A stretch of DNA of 64,000 nucleotides from CAZKNF01 sp964554105 (GTDB lineage: Bacteria; Bacteroidota; Rhodothermia; Rhodothermales; VXPQ01), in contig CAZKNF010000007.1 in NCBI GenBank assembly GCA_964554105.1, positions 1 to 64,000 on the forward strand, read 5' to 3'. Positions 9,405 to 19,900 of the stretch are shown here, one piece after another. The translations under genes and the position numbers were made by a program. Positions within the stretch are counted from its first letter, which is position 1; each line of letters begins with the position of its first letter. The notes beneath the pieces are model-generated. The model worked only from the letters and a program-made list of their open reading frames with translations. It ran no database searches and was not told where the DNA came from.

Positions 9405-10262
9405 ATGAACGGACCGACGCCTTCGCTCGTCGTTGAGTTTACGAAAATGAACGGCGCCGGCAATGATTTCGTCGTCATCGACAACCGGTTTTTCCACTTT
9501 ACCGACGACGAATTGTCCGGACTGGCGCGGCGGCTCTGTCGTCGTCGATTTGGCATCGGCGCCGATGGTCTGCTCGCGTTCAGTGTACCTGGAGGCGAGG
9601 GCGCGCACTTCAAGATGCGTTACATCAATGCGGATGGGAGCATCGGTACGATGTGTGGGAACGGCGCGCGGTGCCTCGCGCGGTTCGCGCGCATGGCGGG
9701 TATCGACGCCGACGAGATGTATTTCGAGACCGACGCGGGCATGTTACGTGCCCTCGTGCCAGTCGACAATAGCGAGCCCGTTCGTGTTTATTTGGGCGAA
9801 GCGCGTGATTTTACCGGCGATCTAGAAATGACGTCGGAGGAAGCCCGGCAGGCGGGGCCCCTCCACTACATATGGACGGGCACTGAGCACGTCGTCTGCT
9901 TCGTGGCGGATGTTGCGGCGACTCCTGTATCGTCGTGGGGACCCGCCATTCGGAGCGACGCAACACTTGCTCCGACCGGCGCTAACGTGGATTTCGTAGA
10001 GCTGCCTTCGGACGGACAGGCCCGTGTTCGGGCGCGCACGTACGAGAAGGGAGTCGAAGGCGAGACGCCGGCCTGTGGTACAGGAGCGGTCGCGATCGCC
10101 CTAGTGTCGCGGCTGCTGGGTCATGTGGATCAGAACCGCATTGCCGTCGAGATGCCGGGCGGCACGCTGACGGTCGGATTCGAGCTTTCGGACGACGACG
10201 TCCGGAATGTGTATCTCGAAGGACCTGCAGAGGCAGTATTCAGGGGCACATTCGAGATGTGA
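9405..10262 (+). CDS. dapF: Diaminopimelate epimerase
   Basis: 285 residues. It converts LL- to meso-diaminopimelate for lysine and peptidoglycan synthesis. Both catalytic cysteines are present: Cys84 in GTMCGNGARC and Cys224 in TPACGTGAV. The N-terminal FTKMNGAGNDFVVIDNR block is classic. A second ATG at 9450 lies inside that conserved block, so the start at 9405 is preferred. It stands alone and is convergent with the ppiD-like gene, 15 bp apart. Confidence 0.96.
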   Translation: MNGPTPSLVVEFTKMNGAGNDFVVIDNRFFHFTDDELSGLARRLCRRRFGIGADGLLAFSVPGGEGAHFKMRYINADGSIGTMCGNGARCLARFARMAGIDADEMYFETDAGMLRALVPVDNSEPVRVYLGEARDFTGDLEMTSEEARQAGPLHYIWTGTEHVVCFVADVAATPVSSWGPAIRSDATLAPTGANVDFVELPSDGQARVRARTYEKGVEGETPACGTGAVAIALVSRLLGHVDQNRIAVEMPGGTLTVGFELSDDDVRNVYLEGPAEAVFRGTFEM

Positions 10263-10277
10263 CGAACGACCGCCTGA

Positions 10278-12362
10278 TTACTGCTGGAGAAATCTATGCC
10301 GGTGATCTTCGATTTTTGCGTCTGCACTTAGTTGTGCGAGCCACTGACTTCGCACTTCGTTGCGGCGCTCCTCAAGAAGTTGGTTTCGAAGCTGCGTTCG
10401 CTGCGCTTCCGTGATTGGAGGCGGCTCGGTCACACTGATCGTTCTCACGACGAAAACTGAGTTTTCGCCTGCGATCACTCCCGATACGCTGCCCTCATCG
10501 AGGCCCAACGCTGTGCCGATGAACTCAGGCTCTCGGCCGAGACCAGGTACGACATTCGTATTGAAGGTCACATCCTCGGCGGATTGAATTTGCGTGCCGA
10601 GCACATTGGGAAGTCCGTCGAAATCCGTGTTTTCCAACGCATTCTCGAGCCGCTCGGTCAGGAGAGCTCGCTTGCGTTCGATATAGACGCGAGGCAAAAC
10701 CTCGGAACGGACCTCCTCGAACGGCCGGTAGCCCTCCTCCTCGATGTCGGCAACTCTGCCGACGACAAACACGTCGTCGAGCTCGATGACCGGACTCATC
10801 TCATTTTCGGCGGCTGTTTCGAGGAAGTTCAAAACGGTACGGCTGCTGCCCAGGCCCGGGATCGACTGCTGATCAGGCGTGATTTGCACGGTCTGGACGC
10901 TCATGCCTAACCGCTCTGCCTCTTCTTCAAAGTTACCGGTCTCTTCTGTGAAGTATCGAAGATCGTCGAGTTGATTTTGAATCTCGTTGAGCGTCGCCAC
11001 GTCGGTGCGAATACGCAGTGCGAAATCCGAAATTTTGACCTCGCTGGACGCACGATCCAGGACTTCGATGAGATGATATCCGAATCGTGTTTTGACCGGA
11101 CCGACGATTTGGTTCAGGGGCGCCTCGAAGGCGGCATCTTCAAACGTCTCGACCATCTGGCCCCTGCCGAACCAGCCGAGATCGCCGCCGCGTGACGCGG
11201 TGCCGTCCTGTGAATACTCACGCGCCGCTTCTCCGAAGGTGACCTCGCCGGCCTCTATCTGGTTCTTGATGTCTGTGAGCTGATTGGCGATTTCTTCATT
11301 TTCCTCTTGCGATCTAACCAGAATGTGGCGAGCGCGGGCGGCTTCCGTATCGGCCGGCCTCACGTCACGCACCTTGACGAGATGCGCTTCATTTCCGGCG
11401 AGAAAGGGCCCAATGACGGACCCGGTTTCCGGATCCGGAAACACGGCAGCGGCTACGGCTTCATCGAGTTCCGAGGGTGTTTGCCACTCATTCGAATACG
11501 ACGATTCCGCAGCATTGCGAGCGAGGAAAAGTGAATCGTCCTCGGCCGATTCGAAGCGTGGCTTAAGGCGCTCCAGTTCGGCGAGGATCGCGGTCGAATC
11601 TTCGGTGGTCGGCAGCTTGCTGAGCGTTACGTAATCGAACGTGTACGTGCGCGGTCGTTCGTAGTCATCTCTGTTTTCGTCGTAGTAGCGCCGCAGATCT
11701 CGATCCGTGACGGTCACCGAGTCATTCGGAATATCCGAGTATCGCAGTCCAACCCATTCGGCGTCGACGCTCAAATTCTGGCGCCGGTATGCGTCGAGTA
11801 CATCCTGATCACTCACGCGTACCGTGGCGCCGATAAGATTATCCATCTTTTCACGACGGCGCTCGGCGCGCAGGTACTCCTCGATCTGGATCCAATCCTG
11901 CCGAGCTTCCGGGTTCTGGATAAAATTCTGCAGCAGCGCCCGATCGACCTGGCCCTGCTCATTTCCGAAATACGTCTGAATAATCGGGTGTGGGTTTGAG
12001 CCCATCACCATGTCGTAGACCTCTTCATTCGTAACATTGATGCCGAGGCGATCCATCTCGTGTTCTCGCAGTTTGTCCTCGACGATCTGCTGGTAGACCA
12101 TCTCCCGCTGCTGGTCGACCATCTGCGGGGGCATGGCCTCACCGGTCTGCTGCTGGTACTGCTGCACCTGGGCGTCTACGCGTCGGCTGTATTCTTCGTA
12201 GGGAATTGCGTCCCCGTCCACGACGATAATATTTGTACCGGTTGCCGTGCCGACCACGTCCAATCCGCCGGAATCCTGAAGCACCCAGATGACGCCAAAG
12301 GCAAAGACGAGAATCCACAGGACGACGCCCGTGTTCTCGCGCATTTTGTTCATTGTGCCCAT
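10278..12362 (-). CDS. PpiD/SurA-like membrane-anchored peptidyl-prolyl isomerase
   Basis: 694 residues. A single N-terminal transmembrane helix (about 13-29, VVLWILVFAFGVIWVL) is followed by a SurA/PpiD N-terminal chaperone region and one clear parvulin domain near residues 340-440 (ARHILVRS ... GGDLGWFGRGQMVETFEDAAF ... FGYHLIEV). The C-terminal 250 residues resemble the PpiD tail. The protein probably folds envelope proteins at the periplasmic face of the inner membrane. The start at 12362 has a good ribosome binding site, AGGAG, nine bases upstream of the ATG. PpiD fits better than SurA because of the uncleaved anchor and the length. Confidence 0.88.
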   Translation of the reverse strand: MGTMNKMRENTGVVLWILVFAFGVIWVLQDSGGLDVVGTATGTNIIVVDGDAIPYEEYSRRVDAQVQQYQQQTGEAMPPQMVDQQREMVYQQIVEDKLREHEMDRLGINVTNEEVYDMVMGSNPHPIIQTYFGNEQGQVDRALLQNFIQNPEARQDWIQIEEYLRAERRREKMDNLIGATVRVSDQDVLDAYRRQNLSVDAEWVGLRYSDIPNDSVTVTDRDLRRYYDENRDDYERPRTYTFDYVTLSKLPTTEDSTAILAELERLKPRFESAEDDSLFLARNAAESSYSNEWQTPSELDEAVAAAVFPDPETGSVIGPFLAGNEAHLVKVRDVRPADTEAARARHILVRSQEENEEIANQLTDIKNQIEAGEVTFGEAAREYSQDGTASRGGDLGWFGRGQMVETFEDAAFEAPLNQIVGPVKTRFGYHLIEVLDRASSEVKISDFALRIRTDVATLNEIQNQLDDLRYFTEETGNFEEEAERLGMSVQTVQITPDQQSIPGLGSSRTVLNFLETAAENEMSPVIELDDVFVVGRVADIEEEGYRPFEEVRSEVLPRVYIERKRALLTERLENALENTDFDGLPNVLGTQIQSAEDVTFNTNVVPGLGREPEFIGTALGLDEGSVSGVIAGENSVFVVRTISVTEPPPITEAQRTQLRNQLLEERRNEVRSQWLAQLSADAKIEDHRHRFLQQ

Positions 12363-12510
12363 GGTAAACTCCTATCTCACAATATTTAATCTTGATATTA
12401 TTTCGCCTGCATCATGCCTGACGATCGACTACAATACTGCCCAAAATTCCGCGGCTCCTTTCGGCACCGAACGATCACTAGGCTGGTTGGGTTGCATCGA
12501 AAGTGATGGG

Positions 12511-12536
12511 CCGCATTAGCATGTGTTAGCATGCGG
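12511..12536. other. Inverted repeat in the tolB-like / ppiD-like intergenic region
   Basis: CCGCAT (12511-12516) and ATGCGG (12531-12536) can pair. The loop contains two copies of TTAGCATG-like sequence. The repeat lies about 110 bp past the tolB-like stop and 150 bp before the ppiD-like start, on the same strand. It could be a weak terminator or an operator. There is no T-run. Confidence 0.3.
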
Positions 12537-12643
12537 AGCCCGGAAGCAAGGGCGATTTGCAATAGTCTCGAAATATACTGAAGCTTGGCCGAATTGTTCG
12601 ACCGAGACGCTTTTGAGTCAGTCGATTTCCTTTGCCGCACGTG

Positions 12644-14149
12644 CTATTCCCGAGCCAGCCGATAGCTCACGAACGCGAACCGCTCGCTGTCGGGGGCCCA
12701 TGACGGTACGTTGATCGTCCCCTGTCCGCCGAAGAGCTTCGCAATGACCTCGATGTCACCGCCTTCGGCCGGCATGAGACGGAGCATCACATCTCTGTTG
12801 GGCGGGTGGCCCTCCACATCTTCTTCATAAGATAGGAAAACGATCCACTCTCCATCGGGTGACGGATGGGGAAACCAGTCGTTGTACTCGTCGAAGGTGA
12901 CTTGCTCCTGGTTGCTTCCGTCGGGATCCATCTTCCAGATCTGCATGGTCCCGGTACGGACCGAGTTGAAGTAGATCGTCTCGCCGTCCGGAGAATAGTC
13001 AGGGCCGTCATCGAGCCCGGGCGCTGTGGTGATTCGTGTTTCCTCGCCGCCTTCGACGGGAATTGTGTAGATGTCGTACTCGCCGTCCCGGAGTCCGACG
13101 TAAGCCAGCGTCTCTCCGTCAGGAGACCAGCCGTGCCAGTAGGAGGGGCCTCGCTCCGTGACGAGGCGAGGCGTACCGCCGTCGATCGGCAGGACGTGAA
13201 TGCGCGAGCGACCATCCTCTTCCGATTGATCGCTTACGACCAGGAGCGTTCCATCGGGGGAGATGCCGTGATCATTATTGTTGCGAACCAGAGGTCCCGT
13301 ATCGACCACCTCCGGCTCTCCGCCGTCGACGGGAATCTTGTAGATCAACCCGCCGCTGTTGTAGAGCAAATATGAGCCGTCGCGCGACCAGTTGGGCGCC
13401 TCGATGTGATCACGCGTGTGATACACGACGCGCCGATCTTTCGATGCGATGTCTATAATCTCTAGCGTGCTCTCGAGTTCAGCCTCGGCTGCGGAATACG
13501 CTGGATCGTCGATAATTTGTACGTCGGAGAAAATGGCTCTTTCGATCGCGTCGGCCTCGTGCGCGCAAACGGCGAGTCCAATTAGGAACGGTTCTTCGAA
13601 TACAACTCGCGCGGATCCCCCTGCACTTTGCGGCTGCTCGTCCCCCGTTGCCAGCAATAGGGAGACATAGTCGCCCTGTTTTTCGATGCCGATGCGCTGG
13701 GGCGCTGGCACGTTCGACTGAATTTCCCGGGTCGGGCCTCCTTCAGCGTCGCGGTACTGAAGAGACGTGAGTCCGTCTCCGTGAACTACGACATCGACAT
13801 ACGGAGCGTCGGGTTCGAGACTCTGTCGAATGATGAGTCCGGCCTTCCGGTGCGGATTGCTGCCAGTTCCGGTGAGGACGACGTCCGCAGTCATCGCGAC
13901 ATCTCCCGAGGTCTCCCTCCAAACGAAGTGGAATTCATCCTCCTCGAACCACATGTTCTCGCCGCTTCCTGAGACGAGATAGGTGTCCTCTTCCGCGTCA
14001 TATTCTACGGATCCGGCACGCTGGACATCGCCAACGTCGGTACTGCCTTCGAACAATCCGAGTTCGGGCGTCTGCGACAGGGCGGGATCACACTGGAGGG
14101 CAATGCCCACGACGAGAAGGAATACAAGGGGGGTGGTCTGTAAGCTCAT
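12644..14149 (-). CDS. Secreted TolB-like beta-propeller protein with an N-terminal lectin-like domain
   Basis: 501 residues with a Sec signal peptide (about 1-25). Residues about 28-210 resemble the DUF1349/concanavalin-like fold found on secreted enzymes (FVWRETSGDVAMTADV, KAGLIIRQS). The rest is a WD40-like PD40 propeller with repeated [SP]PDGxxxxY/F blades, such as SPDGTLLVVSD, SPDGETLAYVG, SPDGETIYFNS and SPDGEWIVFLS. It is not the Tol-Pal TolB itself: no tolQRA or pal neighbours and a different N-domain. A role in carbohydrate or protein recognition in the periplasm or outside the cell is an inference. Confidence 0.82.
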   Translation of the reverse strand: MSLQTTPLVFLLVVGIALQCDPALSQTPELGLFEGSTDVGDVQRAGSVEYDAEEDTYLVSGSGENMWFEEDEFHFVWRETSGDVAMTADVVLTGTGSNPHRKAGLIIRQSLEPDAPYVDVVVHGDGLTSLQYRDAEGGPTREIQSNVPAPQRIGIEKQGDYVSLLLATGDEQPQSAGGSARVVFEEPFLIGLAVCAHEADAIERAIFSDVQIIDDPAYSAAEAELESTLEIIDIASKDRRVVYHTRDHIEAPNWSRDGSYLLYNSGGLIYKIPVDGGEPEVVDTGPLVRNNNDHGISPDGTLLVVSDQSEEDGRSRIHVLPIDGGTPRLVTERGPSYWHGWSPDGETLAYVGLRDGEYDIYTIPVEGGEETRITTAPGLDDGPDYSPDGETIYFNSVRTGTMQIWKMDPDGSNQEQVTFDEYNDWFPHPSPDGEWIVFLSYEEDVEGHPPNRDVMLRLMPAEGGDIEVIAKLFGGQGTINVPSWAPDSERFAFVSYRLARE

Positions 14150-14610
14150 GGTGCATTTCGGCTGGAGATCGACGTTGCGTCACTCGGTGTGGCCGAGTGT
14201 TATTCGAGGAAACCTGGGTCTAGATGTGAGAAGATAAGGTCGGAGCAAGAGATGCGCAGACATAGATACACAATGACCTGGCGGTGCGTTACGATCTCGT
14301 TCTACTTGGAGATGCTGGGGTGTGACTGATTGGAACTCGCATGCTAAAAACCGCCCAAAATCCGCCATATACGTCGATTTGTGCGGATGTCTGGGTAATT
14401 TGCAGCGCTCTTTCACGCTGGAACTTCGCTGGAGTGGTTTGGTGTGCATGGCCTGAATGTGGGCCGTCACGCGGCAGTCGAGATCACGTACAGCAGAGGC
14501 CTGAAGCGGTCGAGGGTTGAGGGAACGATCCTGCATCAACATCGCCGAAGTACGAGTGTCCGGGCGCGTTCACAACGCCCGTCCTCCGGACGTAGATTCC
14601 GACGCATGCG
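14150..14610. other. 461-bp intergenic region without a recognisable gene
   Basis: The region lies between the tolB-like and tamA-like starts, which diverge. Short open frames here show no family resemblance and odd composition. No tRNA-like or strong hairpin feature was seen. It must hold the promoters for both divergent genes, but no confident consensus can be read. Confidence 0.5.
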
Positions 14611-16920
14611 ATGCCGCTGAATTCGCCGAGTGAACATTACTGCTCCACTGCCGCCGCACGCACCGGTGGTGATGTCGCCGCGGCATTTGACGGCGTTTTG
14701 ATCGTCTTCATGCCGCTCGTTCTCGTAATTCTGGCCGCATGGGTTCAGCCCGTTCGCGCACAGGACGCGCCTGCGGACGAAGATGAGCCGCTGGTCGAGC
14801 GGATCACATTTCGCGGTGTGGAGGAATTGAGCGAGAACGGTCTACGCTCGAGCATCGTAACGCAGGAAACGTCTTGTCGCGCGATGCTCATGCAGCCGTT
14901 CTGCTGGGTCACAGACGCATCCCTCGTAGTCGACTACAAACGTCTCAACCGCGAGGAGCTCGAACGTGACGTTGTTCGCCTCCGTGTCTACTATTTCCGG
15001 CGCGGCTATCGAGAAGCGTCCGTATCGGCGGAGATTCGTTCGCTCGACGAGGGCGTCGAGGTGATCTTCCACATTCAGGAGCGAGAGCCGATCCTTGTCC
15101 GAAATTTGGAAGTTCAGCAGACATCAGACGTCCTGAGTGATCGAGATATTCGACGAGCGAGACTTCCGGATGAAGGCGATCCATTGAGTCTGGAGAATCT
15201 CGAAATGGGCATAGCCGATTTCGAAGAACGGCTTGGTTCCGAGGGTTATCTCGATGCAGTGGTGTCGGATACGATCGATGTGGACAGCGAGACGCGGGGT
15301 GCGGATGTGCGGGTATTGATAGATCCGGGTCCACGATCCACGCTGGCCGCGTTGGATATCCGCCAGAATGAAGATGTCTCCGACGGCACCATTGCCGAAG
15401 CACTCCGATTGAACGAGGGGCGAGTGCTCCGGACCACCGACATCGTGGCGGCACGCCGCAGCCTATACGAATCCAACCTCTTTCACGAGGTGGACGTTTC
15501 GGTGGCGGAGCAAGCGGATAGTGCGAAGCGTGTGGACGTCACGGTCCGGGAGGCCCCGCCGCGCACCGTTCGGGTCGGCGGTGGTTTCAATACCGTCGAC
15601 TTCGTCCAGGTGGAGGGACGATTTACTCACTACAACTGGCTCGGTGGAGGGCGGCGGATGGAGATCCGTGGAACACTCGGAAACCTTCTTGCGCCGCAGC
15701 TGAACGACCGCGTCATTTTTCGCGACGTCCTGCCGGAGCAGGGTTTCGGCGACGAAGCCCCGTACTTGCGGCCGACATGGCAGGCGAGCATCGGATTCAT
15801 GCAGCCTGCCTTCCAATCGGCCGAGAATGTGCTCGGAATCGACCTCTTCGCGAATCGAAATACGATTCCCGGGATTGTAGTCGATCAGGGCTATGGAGCA
15901 GAGGTCTCTGTGACGAGACGGATCGATTATGACACGCATCTTAGTGTTGCATACGCTTTCGAATTAACCGGCGTCGACGCTGGTGACCTGTATTTTTGCG
16001 TGAACTACGGGGTATGCGAGCTCGGAACGATCGAGGCACTCCGTGGGACCAATGCAATGTCTCCGATCACCCTTACCGTGCGGACGAACCGTGCAGACAA
16101 CCCGCTCGCCCCGACGTCCGGGCACCGGGCGCGCGTGGATCTCGAGCATGCATCCAGGTTCACCGCATCCGACTTCCGGTATAATCGTGTGTCTGGCGAA
16201 GCCAGCTATTATCTGCCGCTGGACGTGCACAGGACGCGGATTCTGTCCGGGCGTGTACGTGTTGGATGGGTGAGACATCTCTCCGGCGTCGCCGAGGCGA
16301 TCGGGATCAACCTGGGGGAGGACGAGGAAGCTCTTCTGCATCCCCGCAAGCGGTTTTATGCCGGGGGCTCCTCATCGGTGCGGGGATACGGCGAAAATCA
16401 GCTCGGACCCCAGACCCTTACGATCGATCCGGCTTTTCTGTTAGAAGCCGACGACGGGTGTACCATCGCAGAGATCGAGGACCGGACTTGCGACCCCGGA
16501 GCTGTTTCAATGGAGGAGTTTGTGCCCCGTCCGATCGGTGGATCGGCGGTACTGGAGGGAAGCGTCGAGTACAGGCTTCCGTTTGTATGGGGATTGACAG
16601 GTGCCTTGTTCGTCGACGGAGCGATCATTGGCGAGGGCATTCGAGGTGCCGTGACAGACGGCACGATGGCCGTGACGCCGGGATTCGGCATTCGCCTTGA
16701 TTCACCCGTGGGTCCAATTCGGCTGGATCTCGGCGTCCGTCCTGCCAATTCGGATCGTCTTCCAGTGGTGACTGAGTACACGGACGAGAACGACCAGCGA
16801 CGTCTCGTAGAGCTGGAGACGCGCCGGCAGTACAACCCCGTCGAGGCCGCCGGCGGCGGATTTCTAAATGAGGTTTTCTCCCGTCTTGCCCTCCACCTGT
16901 CGATTGGCGAGGCATATTAA
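14611..16920 (+). CDS. tamA: Omp85-family outer-membrane translocation protein, TamA-like
   Basis: 769 residues with an N-terminal hydrophobic signal segment ending VRAQ. Several POTRA domains follow (about 55-370), then a 16-strand-type barrel. The Omp85 loop-6 signature is clear: RFYAGGSSSVRGYGENQLGP. The barrel has a C-terminal aromatic-type ending. It overlaps a tamB homologue by one base, which argues for TamA rather than BamA. Together they would form the translocation and assembly module that helps insert outer-membrane proteins or carries lipids to the outer membrane. Confidence 0.88.
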   Translation: MPLNSPSEHYCSTAAARTGGDVAAAFDGVLIVFMPLVLVILAAWVQPVRAQDAPADEDEPLVERITFRGVEELSENGLRSSIVTQETSCRAMLMQPFCWVTDASLVVDYKRLNREELERDVVRLRVYYFRRGYREASVSAEIRSLDEGVEVIFHIQEREPILVRNLEVQQTSDVLSDRDIRRARLPDEGDPLSLENLEMGIADFEERLGSEGYLDAVVSDTIDVDSETRGADVRVLIDPGPRSTLAALDIRQNEDVSDGTIAEALRLNEGRVLRTTDIVAARRSLYESNLFHEVDVSVAEQADSAKRVDVTVREAPPRTVRVGGGFNTVDFVQVEGRFTHYNWLGGGRRMEIRGTLGNLLAPQLNDRVIFRDVLPEQGFGDEAPYLRPTWQASIGFMQPAFQSAENVLGIDLFANRNTIPGIVVDQGYGAEVSVTRRIDYDTHLSVAYAFELTGVDAGDLYFCVNYGVCELGTIEALRGTNAMSPITLTVRTNRADNPLAPTSGHRARVDLEHASRFTASDFRYNRVSGEASYYLPLDVHRTRILSGRVRVGWVRHLSGVAEAIGINLGEDEEALLHPRKRFYAGGSSSVRGYGENQLGPQTLTIDPAFLLEADDGCTIAEIEDRTCDPGAVSMEEFVPRPIGGSAVLEGSVEYRLPFVWGLTGALFVDGAIIGEGIRGAVTDGTMAVTPGFGIRLDSPVGPIRLDLGVRPANSDRLPVVTEYTDENDQRRLVELETRRQYNPVEAAGGGFLNEVFSRLALHLSIGEAY

Positions 16921-19900
16921 TGGAAGTCGGACGACGCATATCGATTGTGTTGCTCAGCATTCTGGCGGTGGTGCTTTTTCTGGTCGTCGTCGTCGTATTC
17001 GTGATCAGTGCTACAGACTGGGGGCGGGAGCAGGTGCGCCGCGTGGCCGTTGGCCAGCTGGAGGCCGCGATTAATGGAGAGGTCGAGATAGCTCGCCTGG
17101 AAGGGGACCTCTTGAGCGAGGTACGAATGATTGACGTGACGATTGTCGATGCCGAACATAGACCCTTCTTCGATGCTGATACGATCGAGACCGAATATTC
17201 GCTGCTGGGACTGCTCTCAAAGAAAATTCAATTAAGCGATCTGGACCTTGTCGGTGCGAACATCGTGCTGGATCAGCCGCCGGGTGAGGACTGGAATTTC
17301 GATCGCATCTTCGCGTCCGATGCGCCGGCGGATACGACCACGACGGGCTGGGGCGAGTGGATCGAACTTCGCGACGTTGCTCTGGAGAACAGCCGTATCA
17401 CCGTACGACAGGCGTGGGAACCGTCGCCCGGGCTCTCCTCCGGCGCGGAACGCGAGGCCGTTCGACGAGCGCTTGCAGGAGATACGCGCAGTGTCGTCAT
17501 CGAAGTCCCGGGCGGATTCCAGGAGGTAATGGATTTTCGCGACCTCAACGCCGAACTCGCGAAAGCGCTGATCGCTCACCCGGATACCACCGGCATTCCC
17601 GTCGATATAGAACATTTGAGCGGCGTCGCGCAGATTTTTGGACCCCCGCCTGCCGACGTGCGCGATCTGACGGGTCGTGTCATTATTCGTGGGGATAGCC
17701 TTCATTTTCAAAATATCGATGGCGTGTTGCCCGATTCGCGCCTGGCGCTCGATGGGGTCTATGCGACGGAGCACGGCGAGCTGGCACTCGACTTCCAGGG
17801 GGCGCCTGCGGCGTTCGCCGATTTACGGTGGTTGTATCCGAACCTCCCCGACCAAGGTGGGGGGACTCTCGAGGGCTCGTTCGAAATGGACTCGGTGGCG
17901 CGCCGAATTAGAGTCCGAGACATGGACCTGCGGGTTGGCCAATCCGAGCTGCGCGGGCATGCGGACGTGCGCTTCGGCGACGCCGTGCGGCTGCAGAATA
18001 CAGATCTGCAGTTGGAGCAATTCGATACCCGCTTGATCGAGGACATGGTGCCGTCGGTTACGATTCCGCGGCACGGAAGGTTAGGCGGTCGGCTCGCGCT
18101 CGAAGGGGCGCCTTCCGATATGCAGCTGAATGGAGACCTCACGTTTGCTGACGAGGCGGGCGGCTTGAGTCGGGTGACCGCGGACGGCCGCGTCTCCATG
18201 GATGCAGATGTGGAATTCCGAAGGCTGGACGTGCAGATGCAGCCGCTGCAGGCGGACCTCGTGAGAGCGTTTGCACCCGATCTCCCGGTGCGCGGCACGA
18301 TTGAGGGACGAGCAAGCCTGAATGGATCTCTTGCGGATCGCATGCAGATCGAAAGCAACCTCGTAATGCAGGATCCGCAGACGGGTATAAGCCGTGTTGC
18401 GGCCGAGGGCGGACTGATCTTCGGTGACGCGGTAAGCCTCGACGATTGGCGCATGCATCTCGACCCGCTGCAACTGGATTTGGTGCGTCCGTATGTCGCC
18501 GGCGTACCGCCCGGTGCAACAGCATCCGGCCCAGTAGTTCTGGATGGGTCGTTCGATGGTCTGCTCCATGTAGAGGGCGACGTAACGTTTACCGATCCAG
18601 AGAGCGGCGTTAGCGAGATAGCCACCCAGGGTGCCATCGACCTTCAGGGCGACGGCCTTCGTTTTCAGGATTTCAGGCTGCAATTCCATCCACTGCGTGT
18701 AGAGCTGGTCCGATCCGTCTATCCGGATCTCCCCCTGGGCGGCACCCTGGAAGGTAGCGCAGCATTGACCGGTTCGCCGTCGTCTCGACTCGAGATCGAC
18801 GGGGATATTGTGCACGTCGAGGGGAGCGAACGGTCCCACGTCACAGGAGGTGGCCAAGTTGCCACGGGCCCGGAAGGCGTGGTCGACCTATCGGTTCAGC
18901 TGCAGCCGCTTTCCCTTCAGATCGCCGGGCAATTTGCACCGCAGCTGGGCCTGCGTGGTCAGGCCGAGGGGAATCTGGATGCTTCGGGGTCTCTCGAAGA
19001 TCTTCGCATCGATGCAGATCTGGGCTTCGGGGACGGAGGCTCGCTGGAGTTCGTCGGCCAGTTCGATCTGGCGAGCTCTGAGACGGCCTATGACTTCAAA
19101 GTGGATCTTGCCGAATTCAATCCGGCCGCCATATCGGAGCGGGTACCTTATTCCTCCTCACTGCAGGGGACGGCACAGGCAGATGGCCGCGGTTTCGATC
19201 CTGCCACCATGCGTGCCGAACTGCATGTGGATTTCGAGGGTGTCGAGATCGAAGAGTATGAAGCCGACGAGGTATTGGTACAGCTGGCAGTTGCTGACGG
19301 CATCGCGACTGTGGAGACGACGCGCCTGCAACTCCGCTCCGCGGAAGCGGAGATACAGGGAACCTTCGGGCTGGTTGCCGGCCGTGAGGGAGCGCTCTCA
19401 TACTCCGTTGCGGCCGACTCCCTGGAGACAATGTCGCCGTGGATTCCGGCGGCGGACACGGGCGAGGTAATGCTTCGCCCGGCCGTGGTTGAGGAGCAGA
19501 ACCGGGAAGCGGAACGCATCGCGCGCGCCGCTCAGGTAGAATATCTCGCCACGGGCAGGCTTCCCGATCAGGAGGAGGATCGCACGGCTCCTGCCTTCAC
19601 GTTCATCTCGCGCGACTCTTTGTCGGGGAGCGTGCAGGCATCGGGCACTATTCGCGGCAACGTCGAAAGCTTCGACGCCGATGGGTACGCTGTGGCTGAC
19701 GATGTCGTTTTTCGGGGCCATTATCTCGAGAGCGGCGAGATCGACTATGCGCTTAGCGATGTAGGCTCCGACACCGTCGACGTTTCTGTAGATGGCTCGT
19801 TTGGGTCGATGCTTGTAGAGGGATATGCGTTCGATTCGGCAGCCGTCAAGGCGACGTATCACGGGGGACGCTTCGGCTCCGGAGCAGCGGAGATTGCGAT

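Noticed and set aside
14180..14542. 120-codon minus-strand frame between tolB-like and tamA
   Set aside because: Odd composition (many Arg, His and Pro), no family similarity and no ribosome binding site.
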